DNA from: Flavobacteriales bacterium UBA5040
GTDB taxonomy: Bacteria > Bacteroidota > Bacteroidia > Flavobacteriales > Weeksellaceae
Assembly: GCA_002415135.1 (NCBI GenBank)
Contig: DIBY01000018.1
Location: 1 to 64,000, forward strand
Direction of reading: 5' to 3'
Length of the DNA: 64,000 nt
Each line of letters begins with the position of its first letter. The first letter of the stretch is position 1. This document shows positions 51,575-60,606 of the stretch, piece by piece. The position numbers and the translations under genes are program-made. The notes beneath the pieces are model-generated. The model was given only the letters and a program-made list of their open reading frames with translations. It was not told the origin of the DNA and ran no database searches.

Positions 51575-52411
51575 ATGACAGACTGGAAAACCGTCAAAGA
51601 ATACGAAGATATCACGTACCAAAAAAAAGGGGGAGTCGCAAGAATCGCCTTTAACAGACCGGAAGTGCGCAACGCTTTTCGACCAAAAACAACCTCAGAA
51701 TTATACGATGCATTTTATCACGTTTCCGAAGATTCTTCGGTAGGAGTTGTTTTGTTAACTGGCGAAGGTCCAAGTCCGAAAGATGGCGGACACGCTTTTT
51801 GTAGCGGTGGCGATCAGCGAGCACGCGGTGAGCAAGGTTATGTAGGTGAAGACGGAAGACACCGCTTGAATATTTTAGAAGTTCAACGATTAATCCGTTT
51901 CATGCCGAAAGTGGTGATTGCAGTGGTTAATGGTTGGGCTGTAGGTGGAGGACATTCTTTACATGTTGTTTGTGATCTGACTCTAGCAAGTAAGGAACAT
52001 GCTATTTTCAAACAAACAGATGCCGATGTAACCAGTTTTGATGGTGGCTATGGTTCTGCCTATTTAGCGAAAATGGTCGGACAAAAGAAAGCGAGAGAAA
52101 TTTTCTTTTTAGGACGTAATTATTCGGCTCAAGAAGCTGCAGATATGGGAATGGTAAATGCCGTAATTCCACATGCTGAATTAGAAGATACTGCTTATGA
52201 ATGGGCGGAAGAGATTTTAGGTAAATCACCAATGTCGATTCGCATGCTTAAATTTGCAATGAACTTAACCGACGACGGAATGGTTGGTCAGCAGGTTTTT
52301 GCAGGTGAAGCAACTCGTTTAGCCTACATGACCGAAGAAGCGAAAGAAGGTAGAAATGCTTTCCTTGAAAAAAGGAAACCTGACTTCGGAGACAATAACT
52401 GGATATCTTAA
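51575..52411 (+). CDS. menB: 1,4-dihydroxy-2-naphthoyl-CoA synthase
   Basis: MenB closes the ring of o-succinylbenzoyl-CoA in menaquinone synthesis. The 278-residue product is a crotonase-fold enzyme with the MenB-specific segments FCSGGDQRARG, GGGHSLHVVCDLTLAS, TDADVTSFDGGYGSAYLA and the C-terminal KRKPDF. The length is usual. It is the first gene of an operon with two PH-domain membrane proteins, menA and an MBL-fold hydrolase. Confidence 0.95.
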   Translation: MTDWKTVKEYEDITYQKKGGVARIAFNRPEVRNAFRPKTTSELYDAFYHVSEDSSVGVVLLTGEGPSPKDGGHAFCSGGDQRARGEQGYVGEDGRHRLNILEVQRLIRFMPKVVIAVVNGWAVGGGHSLHVVCDLTLASKEHAIFKQTDADVTSFDGGYGSAYLAKMVGQKKAREIFFLGRNYSAQEAADMGMVNAVIPHAELEDTAYEWAEEILGKSPMSIRMLKFAMNLTDDGMVGQQVFAGEATRLAYMTEEAKEGRNAFLEKRKPDFGDNNWIS

Positions 52412-52420
52412 ATAGAATTA

Positions 52421-52984
52421 GTGGAATTCCAAAACGCAGAAATTAATTTCGCAGATTTACCTAAGTTTGAAGCTGTGGAATTGCAACCTATTTCCCGGAA
52501 ATATGGTTGGATCGTAGCTTTTAACTGGTTTGTTTTTTCAGTTATTTTTCTTGCTGCTTTTCTAATTTTTAATATTGTACAACCTCATTTTTTTGGAATT
52601 TACTTTAACTACGTACTTGTAGGAGCAGTTTTATTTTTGATCATCAATTACGTGATCGGTTATTTTGGATTTTTTAAAAGGAAATTTGCTATACGAACGC
52701 ACGATATTATTTATCAGCAGGGTTTAATAAAAAGCACTACGATCATCATCCCGTATAATAGAATTCAACACGTAAATCTGGAACAAGGATGGTTAAGCAG
52801 AGTTTTAGAAATAAGATCTATTTCCATATTTACGGCCGGGCAAGACAACGGTGATATTAAAATCCACGGATTAGATAAAAAACTTTCAGAGAAGATCAAT
52901 CAACACCTTTTGAATAAAATTAAGTCGGAAAATGACCAAACTGAGAGTTTAAACGTACCGGAAATAGGAGCAGATGAATCCTGA
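52421..52984 (+). CDS. PH-domain (YdbS-like) membrane protein
   Basis: The 187-residue product starts with GTG. It has two membrane helices (about residues 30-80) and a bacterial PH_2/DUF304 domain (TIIIPYNRIQHVNLEQGWLSRVLEIRSI). It is the YdbS partner of the longer YdbT-like protein encoded immediately downstream; their genes overlap by 11 bases. YdbS/YdbT pairs are thought to act at the membrane in stress or secretion; the exact role is unknown. Confidence 0.85.
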   Translation: MEFQNAEINFADLPKFEAVELQPISRKYGWIVAFNWFVFSVIFLAAFLIFNIVQPHFFGIYFNYVLVGAVLFLIINYVIGYFGFFKRKFAIRTHDIIYQQGLIKSTTIIIPYNRIQHVNLEQGWLSRVLEIRSISIFTAGQDNGDIKIHGLDKKLSEKINQHLLNKIKSENDQTESLNVPEIGADES

Positions 52985-54443
52985 TTTTGCTGCTCCACAA
53001 AGGCAATCCAAAAAAGGGATTATCATTCTAGCACTTATTTTCTACGGAAAACTGCTGAAGAACTTTTGGTTTGTTGTTTTATACATTCTATTTAAAAAAA
53101 AGGAATATACCGTAGAACTTCTTATTCTGTTGGCGATTGTTTCTCTAGTATTCGTAGTCATTAATGCCTATATTAAATACCAATACTTCACTTACGAACT
53201 TAATTTTCAAGACGATGAATTCATTATTAAAAAAGGAGTTTTTAATAAAAAGACCATTCTTTTAGAAAAAGGTAAGATTCAGGAAGTCAATATCAATCAG
53301 CCTTTTTTCCATCGCATTTTGAATATTTATCAGTTAGAAATTGATTCTCCGGGCACCGACAAAAAGGAAATTATGATTGAGGCGATTTCGAATGAAAATG
53401 CTCAATATTTAAGAAGCTTCTTGCTTGAGAGAAAGGTTTCTGCTGAAGAAAACTTGGCTTCAGATATACAAAAGGTTCCACAAATAAAGATTTCAATTTC
53501 ATCCTTATTAAAATATGCGGTAACTGCTAATTACGTTAAAAGTTTTTTCGCCCTCATCAGTTTAGTGATCTATTTTACACAGCAAGTTTCTAAAAATTTT
53601 AATTTAGATTTAGAAACCTATTTGAAAAATGAAGTTGCGTACACCAATATTGGTAGTCTTTCTATTTTCACTTTTATAACGGCCTTTTTGTTAGTGGCAG
53701 TTTTTGGAATATTAATTAATGTTATTCGCACTTTTGTCGTGTATTACCATTTAATTATTTCGAAATTTGATTATTATTTATCTGTCGAATACGGTTTGTT
53801 TAATACCAAAAATCAATTGATCAATAGAGATAAAGTGCAGATTATCACCATAACTCAAAACTATTTTCAAAAAAAGTGGAATGTTCTGCACTTAAAATTT
53901 AATCAAGTTGGAGAAGAAAACTCTAAAAATAACTCGAATAACATTTTGGGTATTGATGAAAAGGAGAAAAATAATATTCTGGAATTTTTGTACAACGAAC
54001 TTCCGATTTTTGACAATCGTATAAAACCAAATTTTAGATATATTATTTCCCGGACTGTTGCATTAATTATTCTTCCGGTCAAAATTGGTTTTTTCTTATT
54101 TTCAGAAAATGTTCCAGTTCTACTTTATTCTATTTTTTATAGTATTTTTGCGGCTGTAATTATATATTTTTCTTTTAACAACAGTCGTTTGTCTTACAAT
54201 GAACATTTTATAGAAAAACAAAGTGGGATTTGGGATGTTGAGCAGAAAACGCTTCAAATTGAAAAAATTCAAACGGTTACGATATCTCAGTATTTCTGGC
54301 AAAAGAGATCTGATCTCGGAAATATATTTTTAAGTACAGCGGGTGGAAGTATTAAAATGAAAACTGCAAAAATTTCAGAGTTGAGAAATTTGGCAAATTA
54401 CTGCCTTTATAAAGTAGAATCTTCAGCAAAAAATTGGATGTAA
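52974..54443 (+). CDS. PH-domain (YdbT-like) membrane protein
   Basis: The 489-residue product has several PH_2-type domains (for example FIIKKGVFNKKTILLEKGKIQ and SVEYGLFNTKNQLINRDKVQ) and about six hydrophobic segments. It is the YdbT partner of the shorter upstream protein. It overlaps that gene by 11 bases and lies 4 bases before menA, so all are co-translated. Its place inside a menaquinone operon is notable but does not prove a role there. Confidence 0.85.
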   Translation: MNPDFAAPQRQSKKGIIILALIFYGKLLKNFWFVVLYILFKKKEYTVELLILLAIVSLVFVVINAYIKYQYFTYELNFQDDEFIIKKGVFNKKTILLEKGKIQEVNINQPFFHRILNIYQLEIDSPGTDKKEIMIEAISNENAQYLRSFLLERKVSAEENLASDIQKVPQIKISISSLLKYAVTANYVKSFFALISLVIYFTQQVSKNFNLDLETYLKNEVAYTNIGSLSIFTFITAFLLVAVFGILINVIRTFVVYYHLIISKFDYYLSVEYGLFNTKNQLINRDKVQIITITQNYFQKKWNVLHLKFNQVGEENSKNNSNNILGIDEKEKNNILEFLYNELPIFDNRIKPNFRYIISRTVALIILPVKIGFFLFSENVPVLLYSIFYSIFAAVIIYFSFNNSRLSYNEHFIEKQSGIWDVEQKTLQIEKIQTVTISQYFWQKRSDLGNIFLSTAGGSIKMKTAKISELRNLANYCLYKVESSAKNWM

Positions 54444-54447
54444 AACA

Positions 54448-55380
54448 ATGAAGGATTGGATTAGCGCAGCACGCCTGCGAACATTACCGCTTTCGATGAG
54501 TGGAATAATTTTAGGTTCTTTTATCGCACGATGGAGAATTTTGGAAAACGGTGGAACCTGGGATTGGAAGATTTTTGCAATGGCTTTAGTCGTGACATTA
54601 TTGTATCAGATTCTATCAAATTTCGCCAACGATTACGGTGACGGAATCAAAGGAACAGATCAATTAAGAGTAAATGAAGCGGAGAAAAGAGCCGTAGCTT
54701 CCGGAAGAATCACCGCAACGCAAATGCGAAATGCTGTAATTTTATTTTCTGTTTTATCGTTAATCGCCACGATTGCACTTTTATATTTGGCTTTCTTCAA
54801 AGAAAACCTAATGAACGAATTTTACACGTTTGTCGGGTTGGGAATTGCCTGCATATTAGCCGCGATTGGCTATACGATCGGTAAAAAACCTTATGGTTAT
54901 TTAGGATTGGGTGATATCATGGTATTTATCTTTTTCGGCTTGGTCTCGGTTTGTGGTAGTTATTTTCTTTTTACCAAACATTTCGATTGGGATATGCTTT
55001 TGCCGGCAACAGCGGTCGGTTTATTGAGTGCAGCAGTTTTAAATCTTAACAATATGCGCGATATCGAAAGCGATGCAGCTAGTGGAAAGAAAACGCTCGC
55101 CTTAAGATTAGGGTTCAAAAAAGCAATGGTTTATGAAATTATTTTACTGCAATTGCCTTTATTGCTGATGTTGGTATTTATGATGATGAACGGTTTGCAT
55201 ACTCAAGGTAAATATTATGCTTTTATCTTTTTTATTCTGATGCTGCCTATGACGGCACTTCGTCGTAAGATCATGCAGGTGAAAGAGCCAAGAGAGCTTG
55301 ATCCATTTCTAAAACAGGTCGGGATCATGACTTTGACCATGGCAATTTTGGTGGCTGCAGGTCTTAATTATTTCAATTAA
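54448..55380 (+). CDS. menA: 1,4-dihydroxy-2-naphthoate polyprenyltransferase
   Basis: MenA attaches the isoprenoid chain to dihydroxynaphthoate, giving demethylmenaquinone. The 310-residue membrane protein is of UbiA type. It has the first Asp-rich motif in NFANDYGDGIKGTD and the second in NNMRDIESDAASGKKTLA, plus about eight hydrophobic segments. It starts 4 bases after the YdbT-like gene. With menB it supplies two steps of menaquinone synthesis; the other men genes are outside the window. Confidence 0.93.
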   Translation: MKDWISAARLRTLPLSMSGIILGSFIARWRILENGGTWDWKIFAMALVVTLLYQILSNFANDYGDGIKGTDQLRVNEAEKRAVASGRITATQMRNAVILFSVLSLIATIALLYLAFFKENLMNEFYTFVGLGIACILAAIGYTIGKKPYGYLGLGDIMVFIFFGLVSVCGSYFLFTKHFDWDMLLPATAVGLLSAAVLNLNNMRDIESDAASGKKTLALRLGFKKAMVYEIILLQLPLLLMLVFMMMNGLHTQGKYYAFIFFILMLPMTALRRKIMQVKEPRELDPFLKQVGIMTLTMAILVAAGLNYFN

Positions 55381-55406
55381 ATTTTAATCAGTTTAAAAAA
55401 TCAAAA

Positions 55407-56087
55407 ATGAAAATAAAATTTCTAGGACAGAACTGTTTTCTGTTCACCTACAAAGGAAAAAATATATTATCGGACCCATTTTATAATTATCAAATAGAGC
55501 AATCGCAGTTTGATATCACTGCTCAGAAAATAGATTATGTACTCATTACACACGCACACGGCGATCATATTGCTGACGTGAAAGAAGTTCTGCAACATCA
55601 TCCGGACGCTTCTGTAATTGGGCAGCCTGAGATCTGTGGCTATTTTGGTCATCCGAATTCTATTGATATTAATTTCGGTGGGTCTGCGAAGATTGAGGAT
55701 TTAAAAATCTCAATGTTGCCGGCAAGTCACACCAGTTCTTTCCCGGACGGAACTTATGGTGGCGAACCTTGCGGCTATATTTTCAGGTTTCCTGGTAAAA
55801 ACATTTATATGGCAGGCGACACTGGTGTAATGGCAGATATGGAAATGTTTCCGAAACTATTTGGAAAGATCGATCTGGCAATACTTCCTGTTGGTTCACA
55901 TTATACGATGTGCGCGCGTAAAGCAAGTTTTGCTGCCGCAGAATTATTAAAAACGAAGAGAGTGATTGGATGTCATTTCGATACTTTTCCACCGATTAAG
56001 ATTAATCACGAGGATGCTCATCAACTCTTTTCAGATAGAAATATTGAATTTTCTTTACCACAATTGGGTGAAGATTTTGAAATTTAA
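55407..56087 (+). CDS. UPF0173-type metal-dependent hydrolase (MBL fold)
   Basis: The 226-residue cytoplasmic protein has the metallo-beta-lactamase signature THAHGDHIAD near residues 49-58. Other metal ligands lie in MLPASHTSSF, YMAGDTGV and GCHFDTFPP. Both metal sites look complete. The family (UPF0173/UlaG-like) has varied or unknown substrates. It is the last gene of the menB operon, 26 bases after menA. Confidence 0.88.
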   Translation: MKIKFLGQNCFLFTYKGKNILSDPFYNYQIEQSQFDITAQKIDYVLITHAHGDHIADVKEVLQHHPDASVIGQPEICGYFGHPNSIDINFGGSAKIEDLKISMLPASHTSSFPDGTYGGEPCGYIFRFPGKNIYMAGDTGVMADMEMFPKLFGKIDLAILPVGSHYTMCARKASFAAAELLKTKRVIGCHFDTFPPIKINHEDAHQLFSDRNIEFSLPQLGEDFEI

Positions 56088-56241
56088 AAGGACAACTAAT
56101 TAAGAGAAAAGGGTTTTCACACTTCACGAATGAATATAAAGTTTTAGAAATGCAGAGTAATCAACTTGAAATCAAAGAGAACAGAATGGATATCAGAACT
56201 TTAAGTGAAATAAAATTACCAGAATATAAGGCACAAAAAAT
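56088..56241. other. Intergenic region downstream of the SRP RNA
   Basis: No gene is seen. A T-run on the minus strand next to the SRP RNA end serves as its terminator tail. A 58-codon open frame crossing the SRP RNA on the plus strand is not accepted. Confidence 0.5.
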
Positions 56242-56334
56242 GGCAAGCTACCTAAATCACACCGCTACAACCGATTACCTTTGCTGCGTTCCCACCCTGG
56301 AGGAGTCTCAGGAGCTGGTTGTTTAGGACTTGCC
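56242..56334 (-). ncRNA. ffs: Small signal recognition particle RNA (4.5S type)
   Basis: Read on the minus strand the RNA starts GGCAAGUCCUAAACAACC and ends GGUAGCUUGCC. The ends pair (GGCAAG with CUUGCC), and CAACC pairs with GGUUG. The tip contains the diagnostic SRP domain IV sequence CCAGGGUGGGAACGCAGCA, with the GGAA-type tetraloop region and symmetric loop that bind Ffh. It is about 93 bases, as expected for the short bacterial type. A full consensus promoter lies just upstream (56339-56369) and a T-run follows the 3' end. Ends are accurate to a few bases. Confidence 0.93.
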
Positions 56335-56338
56335 GTTG

Positions 56339-56369
56339 CAAATATACGCCTTTAATTGAAAATTCAAAA
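56339..56369 (-). promoter_or_regulatory. Promoter of the SRP RNA gene
   Basis: On the minus strand TTTTG (56369-56365) and TATATTTG (56346-56339) are separated by 18 bases. It directs transcription from just before position 56334. Confidence 0.7.
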
Positions 56370-56407
56370 TTCTAAACTTTAAAAAAATAAAAAATATTAC
56401 TTTCAAT

Positions 56408-56986
56408 ATGATCAAAAATGTCTACACCATTGGTTTTGTGTTATTTATAGCAACCATGGTTTTTTTCTTCGCCATGTATTTTTTTGGTATGAATACCAAC
56501 TACTTCGATAATACCATGCTTATCAATTCATTTGTAATGCCGGTCGTGTATCTGGCAGGTTCCTATTATTCGGTGCATACGCTCCGAAAAACTGGAGTAA
56601 AAATGGGATTCCGTGAGGTATTCGGACGAGCGTTCAAGCCAATGTTCGTCGGTGGATTTCTTTCCATTGTTACCATGTTCTTATTTTTAAACTTCGTAGA
56701 TCCTGCAGCCAAAGATTTATTGAACTTTCAATATCTGGACCGACAGAAAACCGAAATGGATAATGAGTACAATACGGCTAAACCGATCTTGAAAACGGAC
56801 GAACAAAAAGAAGAATTAGAGAAAGAATATGCGCAAAATAAACTTCGTATTTCGCATGAAATGACTAAAGATAAAGACTTTTTCAGCTTTAGACAATTTT
56901 CGTATTACTTCGCTGCAATTCTTGTTTTTTATGTCATCCTTTCTACTTTTTTCGCCAGTTTCTTCAGAAGCAGAACTGAACTTTGA
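56408..56986 (+). CDS. DUF4199 membrane protein
   Basis: The 192-residue inner-membrane protein has four hydrophobic segments: two near residues 9-55, one near 78-98 and one near the C-terminus. A charged helical loop (about 105-160, rich in Lys and Glu) lies between the third and fourth. This layout is that of DUF4199, a Bacteroidota family often next to a GT2 glycosyltransferase gene, as here. The function is unknown. Confidence 0.82.
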   Translation: MIKNVYTIGFVLFIATMVFFFAMYFFGMNTNYFDNTMLINSFVMPVVYLAGSYYSVHTLRKTGVKMGFREVFGRAFKPMFVGGFLSIVTMFLFLNFVDPAAKDLLNFQYLDRQKTEMDNEYNTAKPILKTDEQKEELEKEYAQNKLRISHEMTKDKDFFSFRQFSYYFAAILVFYVILSTFFASFFRSRTEL

Positions 56987-57029
56987 TTTTAATCAGTGTT
57001 CTAAATGCGGATTAAAAAAAATAAACCAT

Positions 57030-57037
57030 TAATTTTG
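57030..57037 (+). promoter_or_regulatory. Probable -7 element of the glycosyltransferase gene
   Basis: TAATTTTG matches TANNTTTG and lies 20 bases before the ATG. The -33 element is weak. Confidence 0.35.
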
Positions 57038-57056
57038 TCTTAAATCTTTATACTCA

Positions 57057-58007
57057 ATGAATTTATCCATCATCATACCGCTTCTCAACGAAGAAGAATC
57101 CCTGGACGAACTTTTTTCCAGAATCGATCAAGTTTGTAATTCACGAAATCTTTCCTATGAAATTTGGTTTGTAGATGATGGCAGTACCGATCTTTCCTGG
57201 AGTATTATTGAAAACTTGAAAGTTCAATATCCCCAAATTCACGGAATTAAGTTTTCCAGAAATTACGGGAAATCTCAAGCGTTACACGCTGCATTTGAAA
57301 GAGCAAATGGCGATGTTGTTATTACAATGGATGCCGATTTACAAGATTTTCCAGAAGAGATTCCTGAGTTATATGACATGATCAAAACGGAAGGTTACGA
57401 CATCGTGTCCGGCTGGAAGAAAAAACGTTTTGATAATGTAATGACCAAAAATATTCCATCTAAAGTTTTTAATGCAGCTGCCAGAAGTATTTCAGGAGTT
57501 TCTCTGCATGATTTTAATTGTGGTTTGAAAGCCTACAAAAAACAAGTTGTAAAATCCATCGATGTGTATGGAGATATGCACCGCTATATTCCGGTTTTGG
57601 CTGCCAACGCAGGTTTCAGAAAGATCACCGAGAAACCGGTTCAACATCAAGCGCGCCCTTACGGAACTTCTAAATTTGGAACGGAGCGTTTTGTTCGCGG
57701 ATTTCTGGATTTAATTACGCTTTGGTTTGTAAGCAGATTTGGAGGAAGACCAATGCATTTCTTTGGAGCAGTCGGAACGGTCATGTTTATTGTTGGTTTT
57801 ATTTCCGCGTTATGGTTGGGGATTTCAAAACTCATCGATGTTTCACAAGGAGTTTACGGACACTTATTAACCAATAATGCCTGGTTTTTTATTGCCTTAA
57901 CCATGATGGTTTTGGGAACTCTTCTTTTCATCGCAGGATTTTTAGGGGAAATGATCATCAGAACCAATAGACAGCACGAAAATTATCACATAGAGGAAGT
58001 GATTTAA
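57057..58007 (+). CDS. GT2 family glycosyltransferase (DPM/GtrB-like)
   Basis: The 316-residue protein has an N-terminal GT-A domain with IIPLLNEEESLDELF, FVDDGSTDLSW and the DXD-containing VITMDADLQD. It also has LHDFNCGLKAYK and ARPYGTSKFG, typical of polyprenyl-phosphate glycosyltransferases. Two C-terminal membrane helices follow (about 230-305). It likely transfers a sugar to a lipid carrier such as undecaprenyl phosphate at the inner membrane. The sugar cannot be told from the sequence. Confidence 0.9.
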   Translation: MNLSIIIPLLNEEESLDELFSRIDQVCNSRNLSYEIWFVDDGSTDLSWSIIENLKVQYPQIHGIKFSRNYGKSQALHAAFERANGDVVITMDADLQDFPEEIPELYDMIKTEGYDIVSGWKKKRFDNVMTKNIPSKVFNAAARSISGVSLHDFNCGLKAYKKQVVKSIDVYGDMHRYIPVLAANAGFRKITEKPVQHQARPYGTSKFGTERFVRGFLDLITLWFVSRFGGRPMHFFGAVGTVMFIVGFISALWLGISKLIDVSQGVYGHLLTNNAWFFIALTMMVLGTLLFIAGFLGEMIIRTNRQHENYHIEEVI

Positions 58008-58068
58008 TTATATAAAATTGAAAAGAATTTTTGCAATAAAGAAATTCAAACTTGATAAAAATATAATA

Positions 58069-58770
58069 ATGAAGAATTTAATTTATATCGTACTCTTGTT
58101 CAGCTTATTCTCTTGCGGAAAAGTTTCTCCTAAAGGCGATATTGTAAGTAACGATATTAAAGTGGAAGATTTCGTAAATCTTAATCTCAATGGTAAGTTC
58201 CGAGCTTTTTATATTAAAAGTGACAGCAGTTTTGTAAATGTCGAAACTTATAAGAACGTAGGTGAAAATTTAAAAATTAAAGTAAAAAATAAAACTTTAA
58301 TCATTTCTGAAGGCAGAGAAACAGAAGGAGTGGATTTCTACAACGTCACTATTTATTCCAAATATAATTTAGAACAAGTTTCAATGACGGAAAGTGCGGA
58401 GCTCAATATTTCCAGCGAAATAAAGACCGATAACTTTAAACTTAATTTGAAAAATAACACTAAATTTATTGGGTCGGTTAATTCCAGAAGAGCAGAAGTG
58501 GACATGACTCAAAAGAGTCGCGCTAATTTTTTAGGAAAGACCAAAGATGCAGTTTTAAAAATCTCTGATACCGCAAGTATAATTGCACCGTACTGGATGA
58601 TAGATCATTTAAACATTACGTCTAAAAATGGCAATTATGCAGAACTGAATGTAAAAGATTCGTTAAAAGGCAGCATTAAAAACACTGCAAAATTGACTTA
58701 TTACAATGAACCAATTAGTGCGATAAAAATAGACGAAACTGCGACGGTTCAAAACAAAGAATTGGATTAA
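58069..58770 (+). CDS. Lipoprotein with DUF2807-like beta-helix domain
   Basis: From the ATG at 58069 the product is 233 residues with a lipoprotein signal peptide ending LFSLFSCGK (Cys at about residue 16). The mature protein is a repetitive beta-strand solenoid resembling DUF2807 'head GIN' domains (VEDFVNLNLNGKFRAFYIKSD, VTIYSKYNLEQVSMTESAELN). It is probably an outer-membrane-associated adhesin-like or surface protein, by analogy. It follows the glycosyltransferase closely. A TTG at 58018 would add 17 residues before the signal peptide and is unlikely. Confidence 0.75.
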   Translation: MKNLIYIVLLFSLFSCGKVSPKGDIVSNDIKVEDFVNLNLNGKFRAFYIKSDSSFVNVETYKNVGENLKIKVKNKTLIISEGRETEGVDFYNVTIYSKYNLEQVSMTESAELNISSEIKTDNFKLNLKNNTKFIGSVNSRRAEVDMTQKSRANFLGKTKDAVLKISDTASIIAPYWMIDHLNITSKNGNYAELNVKDSLKGSIKNTAKLTYYNEPISAIKIDETATVQNKELD

Positions 58771-58822
58771 GAAGTTAAAGCAGTTCTGAAAAATTTTAAT
58801 TAGAAATAAAAAAAATACTGAT

Positions 58823-60535
58823 ATGACAACTTTAGAAAAAGCAAAACTCTGGTTAACAGATACTTTCGATGAAGAAACCCAAACTACAATCCAAGAGTGG
58901 ATTGATGCTGGTTCGGATGAATTAGAAGATTCCTTTTACAAAGAATTAGAATTCGGAACAGGTGGAATGCGTGGAATTATGGGTGTTGGAACGAATCGTT
59001 TGAATAAATATACGCTTGGACAAGCGACTCAAGGTTTAGCCAATTATCTTCATCAATCATTTCCTAATCAGGAAATTAAAGTGGCGATTGCTTATGACGT
59101 TCGACATAACTCCAAAGAGTTTGGTAAAATGTGTGCAGATGTACTGACTGCCAACGGAATTAAAGTTTTGTTATTCAAAGAACACCGCCCAACTCCTGAG
59201 CTTTCGTTCACGGTTCGTGATAAGAAATGCAACGCCGGAATTGTGTTGACTGCTTCTCACAATCCGCCTGAATATAACGGTTACAAAGTTTATTGGAATG
59301 ACGGAGCGCAGATTGTCCCGCCAGATGATGAAAATATTATCAAAGAAGTATATTCTGTCAAATTCAATGAAATTAAATTTAACGGAAACGATGATTTAAT
59401 CGAATGGGTTGGTCCGGAACAAGATGATGTTTACATTGATGCTTGTATGGAAAATTCTCTCTATCAAAATGTTGGAAGAGACAATTTGAATATTGTATTC
59501 ACTTCTATCCACGGTACTACTTACGCGACTGTTCCTCAAGCGCTTGCAAAAGCGGGCTTCAAAAAAGTTGATCTGGTAAGAGAACAAATGATCCCTAGTG
59601 GAAATTTCCCGACAGTCGATTCACCAAATCCTGAAGAACCTGCTGCTTTGGAAATGGCGATGGATCTTGCACGAATTACCAATGGAGATATCGTTCTGGG
59701 CACAGATCCAGACGGAGATCGATTGGGAATTGCAGTTAGAAATCTGGAAGGAGAAATGCAGTTATTAAATGGAAATCAAACCAATACCATTTTAACATAT
59801 TATATTTTAGACCAATGGAAAAAAGCTGGAAAAATTACTGGTAAAGAATTCATCGGTTCTACGATTGTAACCTCTGACATTTTCATTGATATTGCCGAAA
59901 AATTTGGTGTTGACTGCAAGATTGGTTTAACTGGTTTTAAATGGATCGGAAAAATGATTCGTGATTTCGAAGGAAAGGAAAAATTTGTTTGTGGTGGTGA
60001 AGAAAGTTTCGGTTTTATGACTGGAGATTTCGTTCGTGATAAAGATTCTTGTGGTTCTATTTTATTGGCTTGTGAAATTGCAGCTTGGTGTAAAGCTAAC
60101 GATACAACCATGTTCGAATATATGATTGAGATCTACAAAGATCTCGGAATGTATTATGAAGGTTTGGTCAACGTAGTGAGAAAGGGTAGAACTGGCGCGG
60201 AAGAAATTATTCAGATGATGAAAGATTTCCGTGAAAATCCACCGGCAGAGATCGCTGGTTCCAAAGTGGCGATCGTAAAAGATTTCCAGGAACAGACTTC
60301 TTTAAATATGATGGATAATGAAAAATCGGTGATGGATGATATTCCAAAATCGAACGTTTTGATTTATTATACCGAAGATGGAACTAAAGTTTGTGTTCGA
60401 CCATCCGGTACAGAACCGAAAATAAAATTCTATGTTTCTGTAAAAGATCAGATTTCTTCAAAAGAGGAGTTTAATGAGAAAGCCGCCGCTTTGGGTGAGA
60501 AAATAAATCAGGTAAAAGAAGATTTGAAACTCTAA
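58823..60535 (+). CDS. Phosphoglucomutase/phosphomannomutase
   Basis: The enzyme interconverts hexose 1- and 6-phosphates. The 570-residue product has the catalytic phosphoserine loop TASHNPPEYNG, the metal-binding loop GTDPDGDRLG, the sugar-binding GGEESFGF and a C-terminal phosphate-binding RPSGTEPKIK. The length is that of the PgcA/PMM-like group of Firmicutes and Bacteroidota. It provides sugar nucleotide precursors, which fits the nearby glycosyltransferase. Confidence 0.93.
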   Translation: MTTLEKAKLWLTDTFDEETQTTIQEWIDAGSDELEDSFYKELEFGTGGMRGIMGVGTNRLNKYTLGQATQGLANYLHQSFPNQEIKVAIAYDVRHNSKEFGKMCADVLTANGIKVLLFKEHRPTPELSFTVRDKKCNAGIVLTASHNPPEYNGYKVYWNDGAQIVPPDDENIIKEVYSVKFNEIKFNGNDDLIEWVGPEQDDVYIDACMENSLYQNVGRDNLNIVFTSIHGTTYATVPQALAKAGFKKVDLVREQMIPSGNFPTVDSPNPEEPAALEMAMDLARITNGDIVLGTDPDGDRLGIAVRNLEGEMQLLNGNQTNTILTYYILDQWKKAGKITGKEFIGSTIVTSDIFIDIAEKFGVDCKIGLTGFKWIGKMIRDFEGKEKFVCGGEESFGFMTGDFVRDKDSCGSILLACEIAAWCKANDTTMFEYMIEIYKDLGMYYEGLVNVVRKGRTGAEEIIQMMKDFRENPPAEIAGSKVAIVKDFQEQTSLNMMDNEKSVMDDIPKSNVLIYYTEDGTKVCVRPSGTEPKIKFYVSVKDQISSKEEFNEKAAALGEKINQVKEDLKL

Positions 60536-60559
60536 GGTTTTAAAAATTTTGATAACTTT

Positions 60560-60592
60560 AAGGCAGAGATAAAATTAATCTCTGCCTTTTTA
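60560..60592 (+). terminator. Terminator of the phosphoglucomutase gene
   Basis: AAGGCAGAGAT (60560-60570) pairs perfectly with ATCTCTGCCTT (60578-60588) and is followed by T residues. Confidence 0.85.
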
Positions 60593-60606
60593 TTTAAAAT
60601 TTTGAA

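Noticed and set aside
56150..56326. A 58-codon plus-strand open frame between the MBL hydrolase and DUF4199 genes
   Set aside because: It overlaps most of the SRP RNA on the other strand, so the codons are dictated by RNA structure.
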